Positions 24,136-33,741 of a stretch of DNA of 64,000 bases are shown in pieces; positions within the stretch are counted from its first letter, which is position 1, and each line of letters begins with the position of its first letter. A program made the translations under genes and the position numbers. The stretch is from an uncultured Prochlorococcus sp. (GTDB taxonomy: Bacteria > Cyanobacteriota > Cyanobacteriia > PCC-6307 > Cyanobiaceae), in NCBI GenBank assembly GCA_902550485.1, contig CACCZQ010000002.1, positions 1 to 64,000 of the forward strand, written 5' to 3'. The notes below the pieces were generated by a model. That model did not search any database. It was not told the origin of the DNA and saw only the letters and a list, made by a program, of their open reading frames with translations.

Positions 24136-27100
24136 TTAAGCGCTGAAATATTTAGCTTTTGAGTGTAGTGAAATGATTGCAGTAGTACTTTGTTCTGGAT
24201 GAAGTTGTTCAGACTCATCCATGGTCAAGTTAATTCTTTTTGCATCCAACAATGTTAATTGTATGTTTGAATCAGATACTTTTGGACATGCAGGATAACC
24301 AAAGGAATATCTAGCCCCTCTATATTTTTGAGCTAGTATTTCTCTATTTTTGTCTGGTTCTTCAGTACTAAAACCACATTCAATGCGAATTAATGCATGG
24401 ACATACTCAGCCAGAGCTTCTGCTAATTGAACTGTAAGTCCATGGAATATTAAATAATCGCTATATCTATCTTCTTTAAATAATTTTTGAGAATATTCAC
24501 TAGCAATATCTCCCATCGTTACTGCCTGCATAGGAAATAGATCTATCGGTTTATCATTTTTTAAATCACAATAGAAATCAGCTATGCATAAATTATTCCC
24601 AGATTTTTGTCTTGGAAAATTAAATTGGGAAATTTTATTTAATGATTTCTCATCAAATAAGAAGATACTATTATCTTTTCTCCCGCATCTGAAATATCCA
24701 TAAACTGCTTTGGGTGAGATAAGTTTTTTTTGTATAATTGTGTCTAGCCATTTATCTAACAATGGTTTAGCGTATGAATCCAAATAGTTATTGTATTCAT
24801 CTACACTTTGGTTTTTTCCTTTTTTTATTTGCCATTGTCCGCTAAAAAGAGCTTTTTTATCTAAATAAAAAATTAACTTATTTAAATCTATATCAACATC
24901 ATTCAAGACTTTCGTTCCCAAGAAAGGAGCTTGAATTGGTTCTTCTTCATTTATAAATTTAGATCTTATAAAATTTTCTTTAAAATTTAATTTAGAAGTC
25001 TCTATGTCCACAGATATTGATTTTTTAACAGCTTGAGAGTTGGATTTTGATGAGGCAAAATTAATATTTATACCCTCATTGTTAATGAACCCCTCTGTAT
25101 TTGACCAATTACCCTTTTTTTTATTATCCATATATTCATTCATAAATTTAAGATCAGTGAACGCATCTTTTCCGTACAATATTTTCCCGTTATATATTTT
25201 GCTGCAGTCCTCATTTACAAATTTTGGGGTTAAGGCTGCGCCTCCTAATATTACTGGTACAGAAATATCTTCATTGTTAAAAGCCTCTAAATTATCTTTC
25301 ATAAAAGCAGTTGATTTAACAAGTAATCCGCTCATAGCGATGCAATCTGCATTATGCTTCTTTTGTGCATCTATAATTGCTGAAACATCTTGCTTTATTC
25401 CAAGATTTATAACGTCATAGCCATTATTTGTAAGTATTATATCAACCAAATTTTTTCCAATATCATGAACATCGCCTTTAACAGTTGCAATTAAGAGTTT
25501 TCCATTTGATATGTTTTCTTCTACAGTTTCCATATATGGTTCTAAAATTGAAACAGCAAATTTCATTGTTTCTGCTGATTGGAGTACAAATGGCAATTGC
25601 ATTTGACCTGAACCAAATAAATCTCCTACAACTTTCATCCCATCCAGTAAAAAAGTATTAATTATTTCAAGAGGTTTATATTTTTTTAAAGCTTTATTTA
25701 ATTGATCCTCTAAACCTATTTTTTCTCCATCAATAATATGATTTTTTAGACTTTCTTCCAGAGTTAGGTTTTTATTTTCTAAAGATGCTTTTTTGAAATC
25801 TTGAATAGATAAATCTTGAAAAGCCTTTGTTAATTCTACTAATGGATCATAAATACAAATATCATCTTCAAATTCTCTTTTGTCATATATCAAATCTAAG
25901 CAAAGCTTTTTAGTTTCTTCAGAAATTTTTGATAATGGCAAAATTTTATTTGGTGCGATGATAGCAGAATCCAATCCTGCTTTAATACATTCATCTAAAA
26001 ATATTGAATTTAGATTAATTCTTGATAAAGGTGAAAGACCAAAACTAATGTTTGATATCCCCAGTATGATATGAATATCTGGGAAATTTTCACGAATTTT
26101 TGATATAGCAGTAATTGTTTCTTTAGCGTTTAATCTATCTTCTTCTATCCCAGTAGATATTGGCAGAGCTAATGGATCAAAAAATAGTTCATAATCTGAC
26201 AAACCACATTCTCTTGTTCTATTAAGGGCTCGTTTTACAATGTTATATTTTTTATCTGCATTCCTTGCCATTCCATCTTCATCAATAGTTCCTACAACAA
26301 GACCTGAACCATACCCTAAGGCTAAATTTAGTACTTGATCAAACCTTTCATTGCCATCTTCGTAATTGGTTGAATTTATAATACATTTACCACCAGCTGA
26401 CTTTAATCCACTTTCCATTTTGTCAGCATCTGTAGAGTCAATCATTAATGGCAAATTTATATTGGTAACTAGTCTTGAAGTTATTTCTTTCATATCTTTT
26501 ACTCCGTCTCTCCCCACATAATCAACATTCACATCAAGAACGTGTGCATTTTCTTTTTGTTGTTGCTTGGCAATTGAAACTAGTCCATCCCAATCGTCGT
26601 TATTTAATAACTCCCTTACCTTTTTAGATCCACTTGCATTTAGTCTTTCTCCTACAATCAAGATAGAATTGTCTTGTTTGTACGGTACAGAATTATATAT
26701 TGATGATGCAGAAGGAATATAACCACTTAAATTTTTATTCCCAATTTTGTTAGACCATTCTTTATAATTAATTTCATCAATTATTGAACAAAGATATTTA
26801 ATATGTTCAGGTGTTGTCCCACAACATCCACCTATTAATTGAACTTTAAAGTCATATATAAAGTTCATTAACTGCATCTTTAATTCTGTTGGCTTTAATC
26901 TGTAGTGAGCAACACCACCAATATTTTCAGGAAGTCCTGCATTGGGAATACAGCTTATAGCGAAAGGAGAATTTTCAGATAAATATTTAATATGTTCTTT
27001 CATTTGTTCTGGTCCAGTTGCACAATTCAGTCCAAGGATATCTATATTAAATGGCTCTAATATTGTTAATGCAGAGGCGATGTCAGATCCAACAAGCATA

Positions 27101-27702
27101 GTACCTGTTGTTTCCATTGTTATAGATACCATTATAGGTATGTCTATATTTTTACTATCAATTACCTCTTTAGACGCTAATAAGGCAGATTTAATTTGTA
27201 ATACATCTTGACAAGTTTCAATTAAAAGAAGATCAACTCCTCCATCTGTAAGACCATATATTTGTTCTTTATATGATTGCTTTAATTCATCAAAATCTAT
27301 ATGTCCTAATGTGGGTAATTTAGTAGTTGGTCCAATTGAGCCAGCAACAAACCTTGGCTTATCTACTGATGTATATTTGGCAGCAGCCTTTTTGGCTATT
27401 AATGCAGCATTTTTATTTATCTCATATGCCTTATCCGCAATATCATATTCATCAAGAACTATTGATGAGGCTCCAAAAGTATTAGTTTCTATAACATGAC
27501 AACCTGCTGCTAAGAATGAATTATGAACCTTTTCAACTACCTTTGGTGAGGATAAAACAAGGTTTTCATTGCAACCCTCTAATTCCTTGCCTCCAAAGTC
27601 TTCTGCAGTAAGATTTAAGTTCTGAAAAGATGTTCCAGTACCCCCGTCAAAAATTATTAATGGCTTTTCATCTCTATTTAAATAGGTTCTGAAAGATTCC
27701 AT
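24136..27702 (-). CDS. metH: cobalamin-dependent methionine synthase
   Basis: 1188 aa, full length. Domains in order: homocysteine-binding (1-~330; zinc cysteines at GLNCATGPEQ and IGGCCGTTPEH), methyltetrahydrofolate-binding pterin domain (~345-620; VGERLNASGSKKVRELL), cobalamin-binding cap and domain (~640-860; GDVHDIGKNLV with the lower-ligand His), and C-terminal reactivation domain (~940-1170; GYPACPKVSD). It makes methionine from homocysteine with a corrinoid, tying it to cobN and cobU of the same window. Followed 18 bp upstream by ilvE on the same strand. Confidence 0.98.
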   Translation of the reverse strand: MESFRTYLNRDEKPLIIFDGGTGTSFQNLNLTAEDFGGKELEGCNENLVLSSPKVVEKVHNSFLAAGCHVIETNTFGASSIVLDEYDIADKAYEINKNAALIAKKAAAKYTSVDKPRFVAGSIGPTTKLPTLGHIDFDELKQSYKEQIYGLTDGGVDLLLIETCQDVLQIKSALLASKEVIDSKNIDIPIMVSITMETTGTMLVGSDIASALTILEPFNIDILGLNCATGPEQMKEHIKYLSENSPFAISCIPNAGLPENIGGVAHYRLKPTELKMQLMNFIYDFKVQLIGGCCGTTPEHIKYLCSIIDEINYKEWSNKIGNKNLSGYIPSASSIYNSVPYKQDNSILIVGERLNASGSKKVRELLNNDDWDGLVSIAKQQQKENAHVLDVNVDYVGRDGVKDMKEITSRLVTNINLPLMIDSTDADKMESGLKSAGGKCIINSTNYEDGNERFDQVLNLALGYGSGLVVGTIDEDGMARNADKKYNIVKRALNRTRECGLSDYELFFDPLALPISTGIEEDRLNAKETITAISKIRENFPDIHIILGISNISFGLSPLSRINLNSIFLDECIKAGLDSAIIAPNKILPLSKISEETKKLCLDLIYDKREFEDDICIYDPLVELTKAFQDLSIQDFKKASLENKNLTLEESLKNHIIDGEKIGLEDQLNKALKKYKPLEIINTFLLDGMKVVGDLFGSGQMQLPFVLQSAETMKFAVSILEPYMETVEENISNGKLLIATVKGDVHDIGKNLVDIILTNNGYDVINLGIKQDVSAIIDAQKKHNADCIAMSGLLVKSTAFMKDNLEAFNNEDISVPVILGGAALTPKFVNEDCSKIYNGKILYGKDAFTDLKFMNEYMDNKKKGNWSNTEGFINNEGININFASSKSNSQAVKKSISVDIETSKLNFKENFIRSKFINEEEPIQAPFLGTKVLNDVDIDLNKLIFYLDKKALFSGQWQIKKGKNQSVDEYNNYLDSYAKPLLDKWLDTIIQKKLISPKAVYGYFRCGRKDNSIFLFDEKSLNKISQFNFPRQKSGNNLCIADFYCDLKNDKPIDLFPMQAVTMGDIASEYSQKLFKEDRYSDYLIFHGLTVQLAEALAEYVHALIRIECGFSTEEPDKNREILAQKYRGARYSFGYPACPKVSDSNIQLTLLDAKRINLTMDESEQLHPEQSTTAIISLHSKAKYFSA

Positions 27703-27720
27703 TTTTAGGTAAAAATTAAT

Positions 27721-28635
27721 TTATTTTAGAGAAATTCTTGTTACCCAATTATCATAGTCTTGCGAACGACCTTCTGTTATTTCTATAAGCTTACTTTTTA
27801 ATTTATTCATTATTGGTCGTTCACCATTTAATTCACTTGATTCAATTTTTTTAACTGGTGTAATTTTTGCTGCTGTACCAGTTAGAAAAACTTCATCTGC
27901 GATTAATAATTCTGTTTTGTCAACAGGTCTTTCAATTACATTTATTCCAAAAGATTTTGCTAATTCAATTACACTAGCTCTAGTAATACCCTCAAGGATA
28001 TCTTGATCAACACCAGGAGTGATTAAGTCTCCATTTCTTACAATAAATAAATTCATACCACTAGCTTCGCTCACCTTACCACTTGAATTTAATAACAAGG
28101 CTTCATCAAAGCCCGATAAACTAGCTTCTGTTTTAGCTAATGAACTTGTAATATAAGCTCCACTTATTTTTCCTCTCAATGGGAGAGATCTGTCTTCTTG
28201 TCTAGTCCAACTACTCATTCTACAAGAAACTCCATCTGGAGATAGATAATCTCCTAGTTCAATACAATACATAAAGAAATCTGTTTCAATATTGTGTAAC
28301 CTTGGAGCAATACCTAAATCGCTTGTATATACGAATGGTCTTATATAAATAGGTTTTTCTGGCTTATTTCTTTTTATAACTTCCTCTAAGGCTTTAAAAA
28401 TATATTCTTCAGAAATATCAGTTAAGAGTAATTTTGCACTTTGAGATAATCTTTTTATGTGTTTATCAGTTCTAAATAAAAGGAATTCTTCTTTATTTGT
28501 AGGGTTAGGTATCGCTCGCATTCCTCCAAATGCAGCAGTACCATAATGTAGTGCGTGAGTAGCTATTGATATTTTTGCTTCTTTAAATGGAATACATTTA
28601 CCTTCGAACCAGGCGTATGGAAGAAATTCATGCAT
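27721..28635 (-). CDS. ilvE: branched-chain amino acid aminotransferase
   Basis: 304 aa, fold-type IV PLP enzyme. Motifs: FGGMRAI and RPFVYTSDLGI in the N-terminal half, the Schiff-base lysine in GKISGAYITSSLAKTEA, then EASGMNLFIVRNGDLITPG and the PLP-phosphate segment GTAAKITPVKKI. It performs the last step of Val, Leu and Ile synthesis; IlvA at 60960 feeds isoleucine. Same strand as metH, 18-bp gap, so probably one operon; divergent from cobN. Confidence 0.95.
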   Translation of the reverse strand: MHEFLPYAWFEGKCIPFKEAKISIATHALHYGTAAFGGMRAIPNPTNKEEFLLFRTDKHIKRLSQSAKLLLTDISEEYIFKALEEVIKRNKPEKPIYIRPFVYTSDLGIAPRLHNIETDFFMYCIELGDYLSPDGVSCRMSSWTRQEDRSLPLRGKISGAYITSSLAKTEASLSGFDEALLLNSSGKVSEASGMNLFIVRNGDLITPGVDQDILEGITRASVIELAKSFGINVIERPVDKTELLIADEVFLTGTAAKITPVKKIESSELNGERPIMNKLKSKLIEITEGRSQDYDNWVTRISLK

Positions 28636-28707
28636 ATTTAGTTTATTTAATTAAGGTAAACTAGTTTTATCCTACTTACGTATTCTAAACCCTATTTATA
28701 TATAAAA

Positions 28708-31700
28708 ATGCACAGGATATTGAATGTAGCAGGAAATGAAAAGAATAAGGATGATTTAATAGAGCAACCAGTTGCAGATTTTATTTTTATAACAAGTGTC
28801 AAAGCTGATTTAAATCTCTTATCGAACTTATTGTTAGAAAAAGAATTTGCTTCAATAAAAAATAATATTAGAGCTTTAGAAATTTCTAATTTAAATTCCT
28901 CAGCTCAAATAGATAATTATCTATTAAAAACAATTAATTATGCAAAAGTTGTCGTACTACGATTATTTGGAGATAAAGGTACATGGAACTATGGAATTGA
29001 ACAACTCTTAAATTGGCAAGCAATTGATAAAAAAAGGAAGTTAGTAATCCTATCAGGTACCCTTGATCAGGAAGTTTCCTTATGTGAAATTAGTAGTATA
29101 GATAAAGATGTAGCATTAAATATTTCTAAATTACTAAGATCTGGAGGACTAGAAAATTATAGAAAATTTCTTAATTGTTTAAATTATCTTAAAAAAGATG
29201 AAACATTAATTCCCAATGAGTTTTTGAAGATTTCTTTTTATGCAGATCCCTATTTACATGATTGGAAAAATGAAAGTGGCGAAAAGATAGGAATAATATC
29301 CTATAAATCACTTTTTTTGGCTAATGAAATTGAAGTAAACGAAAAACTTAACTTGCAATTAAGAAAATGCGGATTATCTCCTAAAACATTTTTTATTTCA
29401 ACACTAAAAGATCATATTATTCAGAAGAAATTAATAGAAATTTTTAAGAAAGAAGATATTAAACTAATAATTACCACTACTTCATTTTCTTCATCTCAAA
29501 TCAAAAATAATGAATTAATTGAAAATTCAACAAATATTTTTACTTCTCTTAAAATTCCAATTTTACAGCTTCTTTCTTCTAATAGATCAAGAAAAAAGTG
29601 GTTAAATTCATCTATTGGAATGAATTCATCTGATTTATTAATGCAAATAATTATTCCTGAATTTGATGGAAGAATTACTACCTGTCCTTCAGCATTTAAA
29701 GAAATAATTTCTAAGAACAATACACTATATAGTGAAATAACTAGTTACAAAGCTGATCAAGTAGGTATTCAATGGATTTCAAAATTTGCAACAAATTATG
29801 TGAAACTTCAGAAACTTAATAATTTTGATAAAAGAATTTGTTTAGTAATAAGTAATTATCCAGTAAAGAACGGTAGAATCGGTAATGGCGTTGGTCTAAA
29901 TACACCATCTTCAATAATAAATGTTCTTAATTGGTTAAAAGAAGAAGGTTATGACCTTGGATCATGTAATTATCCTCAAGATTCTTCGGAATTAATGTCA
30001 ATGCTTATAAAAACTAGAACTAATGATATTGAATCTCAAAATAATAAACCATTAGATTACTTACCACTTAGTGAATATTTAAAATATTGGAATTATTTAG
30101 AAAGTGATCCCAAAAATATTATTGTTAGTCGTTGGGGTACACCATCTGAAGCGATCGATCTAGATAATAAAGGTTTCTCAATAAATGGCATTAGATTTGG
30201 AAAAATAACATTATTGATTCAACCACAACGAGGTTATGACGCTTTCACTGATAGAGATATTCATTCTCCCGATCTTCCACCTCCCCATAGATATTTAGCA
30301 CAATATTTTTGGATTGAAAAAGTTTTTAATGCAAATGCTATGTGCCATATTGGTAAACATGGGACTGTTGAATGGTTACCTGGTAAATCAATAGGTCTCA
30401 GCAATAAATGTTTTCCAAATATTATTTGTCCAGCAATACCAAACATATATCCCTTTATCGTAAATGATCCTGGAGAAGGATCCCAAGCTAAAAGAAGAAC
30501 TGCTGCAACAATTATTGATCATTTAACCCCTCCTTTGGATAGGTCAGAATTATATGGAAAATATTCAATATTAGAAAATTATTTAGACGAATATTTTGAA
30601 GCAAAATTATTAAATTCTAATCGGATTGAATTAATAGAAAATTCCATTTTTGAATTAATAAAAAAAGATTTTAGCGAAATTAATTTAAAGAATAAAAATA
30701 ATCAAATAGAAGAAATTGATTCCTTTCTTTGCAAAATTAAAGAATCTCAAATTAGGACAGGTTTGCATATTTTTGGCAAAAGGCAGAATGACATTAATGA
30801 AATAAATTTATTCTTGTGTATTGCTAGAGTACCAAATACGAACAGAATTGGTGTTACTCAATATATAGCAAAGCATTTAAAACTAGATTTGAATCCTTGG
30901 ACAAATCAATATGATCAAATGTTAAGTGAAAAGGATAAAAAAATATTATTGACTTTTTCCAACAAAAACATTTTAAACTTTAGAATGGCTATTGATTTTT
31001 TGGAACAACAAGCAAAGTATTTAATATATTTGTTTTTTTACAAAAAGAATATCAATATAAAAAATCTAGAAAAATATAAAAATCAGAAAATAATAGACTA
31101 TTTCTTTAATGAAAAAAAACATAAAAAGTATTTTTTATTATTAAAAAAAGAGATTCTAATTCCAATCATTAATTCTTCATATAATGAGAAATTATCATTT
31201 ATTAATTCATTAAAGGGACAATATGTAAAAAGTGGTCCATCTGGAGCTCCTACGAGAGGTAAAACTGAAACTTTACCCACTGGTAAAAATTTCTTTTCAG
31301 TTGATTCGAGAGGAATGCCAACTGAATTAGCATGGAGTGTTGGTTGTCAGTCTGCTTCACAAATACTTGATTTATACAAACAAGAAAATGGAGAAGATTT
31401 AAAAAATATAGCAATATCTGTATGGGCAACATCCACAATGAGAAATGGTGGTGAAGACATTTGTCAAATACTATATTTATTAGGAGTACAGCCTATTTGG
31501 GATGGGCCTTCAAGAAGAGTAGTTGACTTAGAAATCATTCCTTTATCTGTTCTCGAAAGACCAAGGGTTGATGTTACTTTAAGGATTTCGGGAATGTTTA
31601 GAGATGCATTTCCACAGTTAGTTAAATTAACTTCTAAAGCAATAAATCTTGTTTCTAATCTTAATGAGGATGATAAATTTAACCCTCTTGCTGGAGCATT

Positions 31701-32445
31701 AAGGGATGGTGATTCAATTAATCGTATATTTGGGTCAGCGCCAGGTTCATATGGTGCTGGTCTGCAAGAACTAATTTCAAATTCTAATTGGGAAAATATT
31801 GATGATTTTGGAGAATCTTTTCTTAATTGGAGTAAGTGGATTTACGGTGATAATCTTGAACCTATAGAGGATAAAAAATCATTAGAAAATGCTCTTAAAA
31901 ATGTGCAGTTAGTTGTTCATAACCAAGATAATAAGGAACATGATATTTTAGATTCTGATGATTATTATCAGTTTCAGGGTGGATTATCTTCAGCAGTAAA
32001 AAAATTGAGCGGTAAATTTCCTGAAATGTATCATGGTGATTTATCAAAATTTGGATTATCCAAAATTTCAAAATTACAAGATGAAATTAATAAAGTTGTT
32101 ATATCAAGAATACTTAACCCTAAATGGATAAATGGAATGAAGGATAATGGTTATAAAGGAGCTTTTGAATTTTCAGCTACACTAGATTACTTATATGCTT
32201 TTGATGCTTCTACTGAAGTAGTCTCAGATTGGTGTTATGAGGAAGTTTATAAATCATGGTTATGTGATATGGATCTTAGGAATTTCTTTCTAGAGAATAA
32301 TCCATGGGCTTTAAGAGATATTGCACAAAGATTTCTTGAAATTGTCAATAGAAAAATGTGGAATAATTGTTCATCAGATGTCATTGAAAATTTAAAGAAC
32401 ATAATTATTAATACTGATTCAATAATTGAAAAAAACGAATTCTGA
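28708..32445 (+). CDS. cobN: cobaltochelatase CobN subunit
   Basis: 1245 aa. Family signatures: QPQRGYDAFTDRDIHSPDLP PPHRYLA, then CHIGKHGTVEWLPGKS with a likely metal-binding His pair, NDPGEGSQAKRRTAATIIDHL, and near the end WATSTMRNGGEDICQILYLLG and SAPGSYGAG. CobN inserts cobalt into hydrogenobyrinic acid diamide (with ChlI/ChlD-like partners in cyanobacteria). It belongs to the corrinoid pathway with cobU. MgChelatase ChlH is a paralogue, but the surrounding motifs fit CobN better. Convergent with the PHP gene, 1-bp gap. Confidence 0.93.
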   Translation: MHRILNVAGNEKNKDDLIEQPVADFIFITSVKADLNLLSNLLLEKEFASIKNNIRALEISNLNSSAQIDNYLLKTINYAKVVVLRLFGDKGTWNYGIEQLLNWQAIDKKRKLVILSGTLDQEVSLCEISSIDKDVALNISKLLRSGGLENYRKFLNCLNYLKKDETLIPNEFLKISFYADPYLHDWKNESGEKIGIISYKSLFLANEIEVNEKLNLQLRKCGLSPKTFFISTLKDHIIQKKLIEIFKKEDIKLIITTTSFSSSQIKNNELIENSTNIFTSLKIPILQLLSSNRSRKKWLNSSIGMNSSDLLMQIIIPEFDGRITTCPSAFKEIISKNNTLYSEITSYKADQVGIQWISKFATNYVKLQKLNNFDKRICLVISNYPVKNGRIGNGVGLNTPSSIINVLNWLKEEGYDLGSCNYPQDSSELMSMLIKTRTNDIESQNNKPLDYLPLSEYLKYWNYLESDPKNIIVSRWGTPSEAIDLDNKGFSINGIRFGKITLLIQPQRGYDAFTDRDIHSPDLPPPHRYLAQYFWIEKVFNANAMCHIGKHGTVEWLPGKSIGLSNKCFPNIICPAIPNIYPFIVNDPGEGSQAKRRTAATIIDHLTPPLDRSELYGKYSILENYLDEYFEAKLLNSNRIELIENSIFELIKKDFSEINLKNKNNQIEEIDSFLCKIKESQIRTGLHIFGKRQNDINEINLFLCIARVPNTNRIGVTQYIAKHLKLDLNPWTNQYDQMLSEKDKKILLTFSNKNILNFRMAIDFLEQQAKYLIYLFFYKKNINIKNLEKYKNQKIIDYFFNEKKHKKYFLLLKKEILIPIINSSYNEKLSFINSLKGQYVKSGPSGAPTRGKTETLPTGKNFFSVDSRGMPTELAWSVGCQSASQILDLYKQENGEDLKNIAISVWATSTMRNGGEDICQILYLLGVQPIWDGPSRRVVDLEIIPLSVLERPRVDVTLRISGMFRDAFPQLVKLTSKAINLVSNLNEDDKFNPLAGALRDGDSINRIFGSAPGSYGAGLQELISNSNWENIDDFGESFLNWSKWIYGDNLEPIEDKKSLENALKNVQLVVHNQDNKEHDILDSDDYYQFQGGLSSAVKKLSGKFPEMYHGDLSKFGLSKISKLQDEINKVVISRILNPKWINGMKDNGYKGAFEFSATLDYLYAFDASTEVVSDWCYEEVYKSWLCDMDLRNFFLENNPWALRDIAQRFLEIVNRKMWNNCSSDVIENLKNIIINTDSIIEKNEF

Positions 32446-32446
32446 A

Positions 32447-33094
32447 TTATCTACCTAATAGCGAAAGTCCATGACTATCTGTTCCGCATGTTTTTAGCAT
32501 TGAATATTTATCTGCTAATTTATCTATTTCTGAACATACAAATAAACTAGGATTCCATACTTCATTAAGTTCATAATCGTACCAAACCTCTATTCCATCA
32601 ATACCTTGTATTTTAGCCTCTGGAATTAATTTATAAAAGGGAATCCTGTATCTCGCTGGATGTGCAAGAAATGATAAACCACCAGCTAAATTTATTGCTT
32701 TTATAACTGATTTAATATTTAAATCATTACCTATTGGAGACTCTCCAAGGATGTAGGGATTTAGGTATTTACTTTTTATATCTATTCCCAATCCAATTAC
32801 ATGTACTAAACATCCTAAAATCAAACAATTAATTTCTATTCCTGAAATTAATGTAAAAGAATCTTTAGGATAATTTTTGAGTATATTATTTTTCTTTATA
32901 TATTCATGAGCTTTAATTGTATGATGATCGGTTATTGATAAAAATTTCAAATTATTTTTATAAGCTTGTTCTAAAAGTTCATATGGTTCTAAACTTCCAT
33001 CACTAAATTTTGTATGACAGTGAAAATTAATATTTTTAGGACAACTATTTTTATTAATATTGGAAGTTAATTTTACTAAGTCTTCCCTATTCAT
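32447..33094 (-). CDS. PHP-domain phosphoesterase
   Basis: 215 aa. Metal ligands of the PHP fold are visible: NFHCHTKFSDGS (His-x-His and Asp), LSITDHHTIKAH, SGIEINC, and LAHPARY, ending CGTDSHGLS. Such proteins (YciV/TrpH-like) hydrolyse phosphates or act as 3',5'-nucleoside bisphosphate or 5'-3' oligonucleotide nucleases; which applies here cannot be told. The start overlaps the hemJ end by 8 nt, so they form an operon. Confidence 0.85.
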   Translation of the reverse strand: MNREDLVKLTSNINKNSCPKNINFHCHTKFSDGSLEPYELLEQAYKNNLKFLSITDHHTIKAHEYIKKNNILKNYPKDSFTLISGIEINCLILGCLVHVIGLGIDIKSKYLNPYILGESPIGNDLNIKSVIKAINLAGGLSFLAHPARYRIPFYKLIPEAKIQGIDGIEVWYDYELNEVWNPSLFVCSEIDKLADKYSMLKTCGTDSHGLSLLGR

Positions 33095-33653
33095 TACTTA
33101 ATGAATTCTCATTTTTCTTTCTAATCTTTGCATATAATTGTATTGAAGCCAACATGAAAATAATTATTCCAACTACGCTCCATGTAGCAATACTAGTTGG
33201 AAAATTATTTTTAAAAATAACTAAAAGTACAATTATAAATAATAATAAAGTAGGCAATTCATTTAATAATCTAAGGTTTTTTGCTGAAATGGTTGAAGTA
33301 CCATTATGTAATGAATACATTATTTTATAACAATACGAATGATAAATTACTAATCCCAAAACAAAAGAAATTTTAATTTGCAACCACTTCTCACTTAACC
33401 AACTTGGTTGCATAATAACCATGCAAATAGCCATACTTAAAGCTAATATCATCCCAGGTGTTGTGATTATATTCGCCAGCCTTTTTTCCATCAAGGTGTA
33501 TTGTTTATTAAAGGCAATTTTTAATTCATTATCCATATCTTTAGATTCTTCATGATATATAAAAAGTCTTACTAAATAAAAAAGTCCTGCAAACCAAACG
33601 ATTACACCAATAATGTGTAGTGATTTAAACCAGAGGTATGCTTCAGCTGCCAA
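33087..33653 (-). CDS. hemJ: HemJ-type protoporphyrinogen IX oxidase
   Basis: 188 aa with four to five membrane helices. AYLWFKSLHIIGVIVWFAGLFYLVRLFIYH carries the conserved His and Arg of the UPF0093/HemJ family, and ANIITTPGMILAL and RLLNELPTLLL follow. HemJ makes protoporphyrin IX in cyanobacteria lacking HemY/HemG, feeding heme and chlorophyll. Downstream is the PHP gene with an 8-nt overlap. Confidence 0.92.
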   Translation of the reverse strand: MAAEAYLWFKSLHIIGVIVWFAGLFYLVRLFIYHEESKDMDNELKIAFNKQYTLMEKRLANIITTPGMILALSMAICMVIMQPSWLSEKWLQIKISFVLGLVIYHSYCYKIMYSLHNGTSTISAKNLRLLNELPTLLLFIIVLLVIFKNNFPTSIATWSVVGIIIFMLASIQLYAKIRKKNENSLSNE

Positions 33654-33741
33654 ATTACTAGATTAATTTAAAAAAATATATTTTTAATATAGTTATATTT
33701 AACAATATCAAGAAATCTATTTTTCAAAAATTAATTAATAT

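Noticed and set aside
28708..32445. ChlH magnesium chelatase instead of CobN
   Set aside because: Same superfamily and length, but the signature regions fit CobN better and other corrinoid genes are present.
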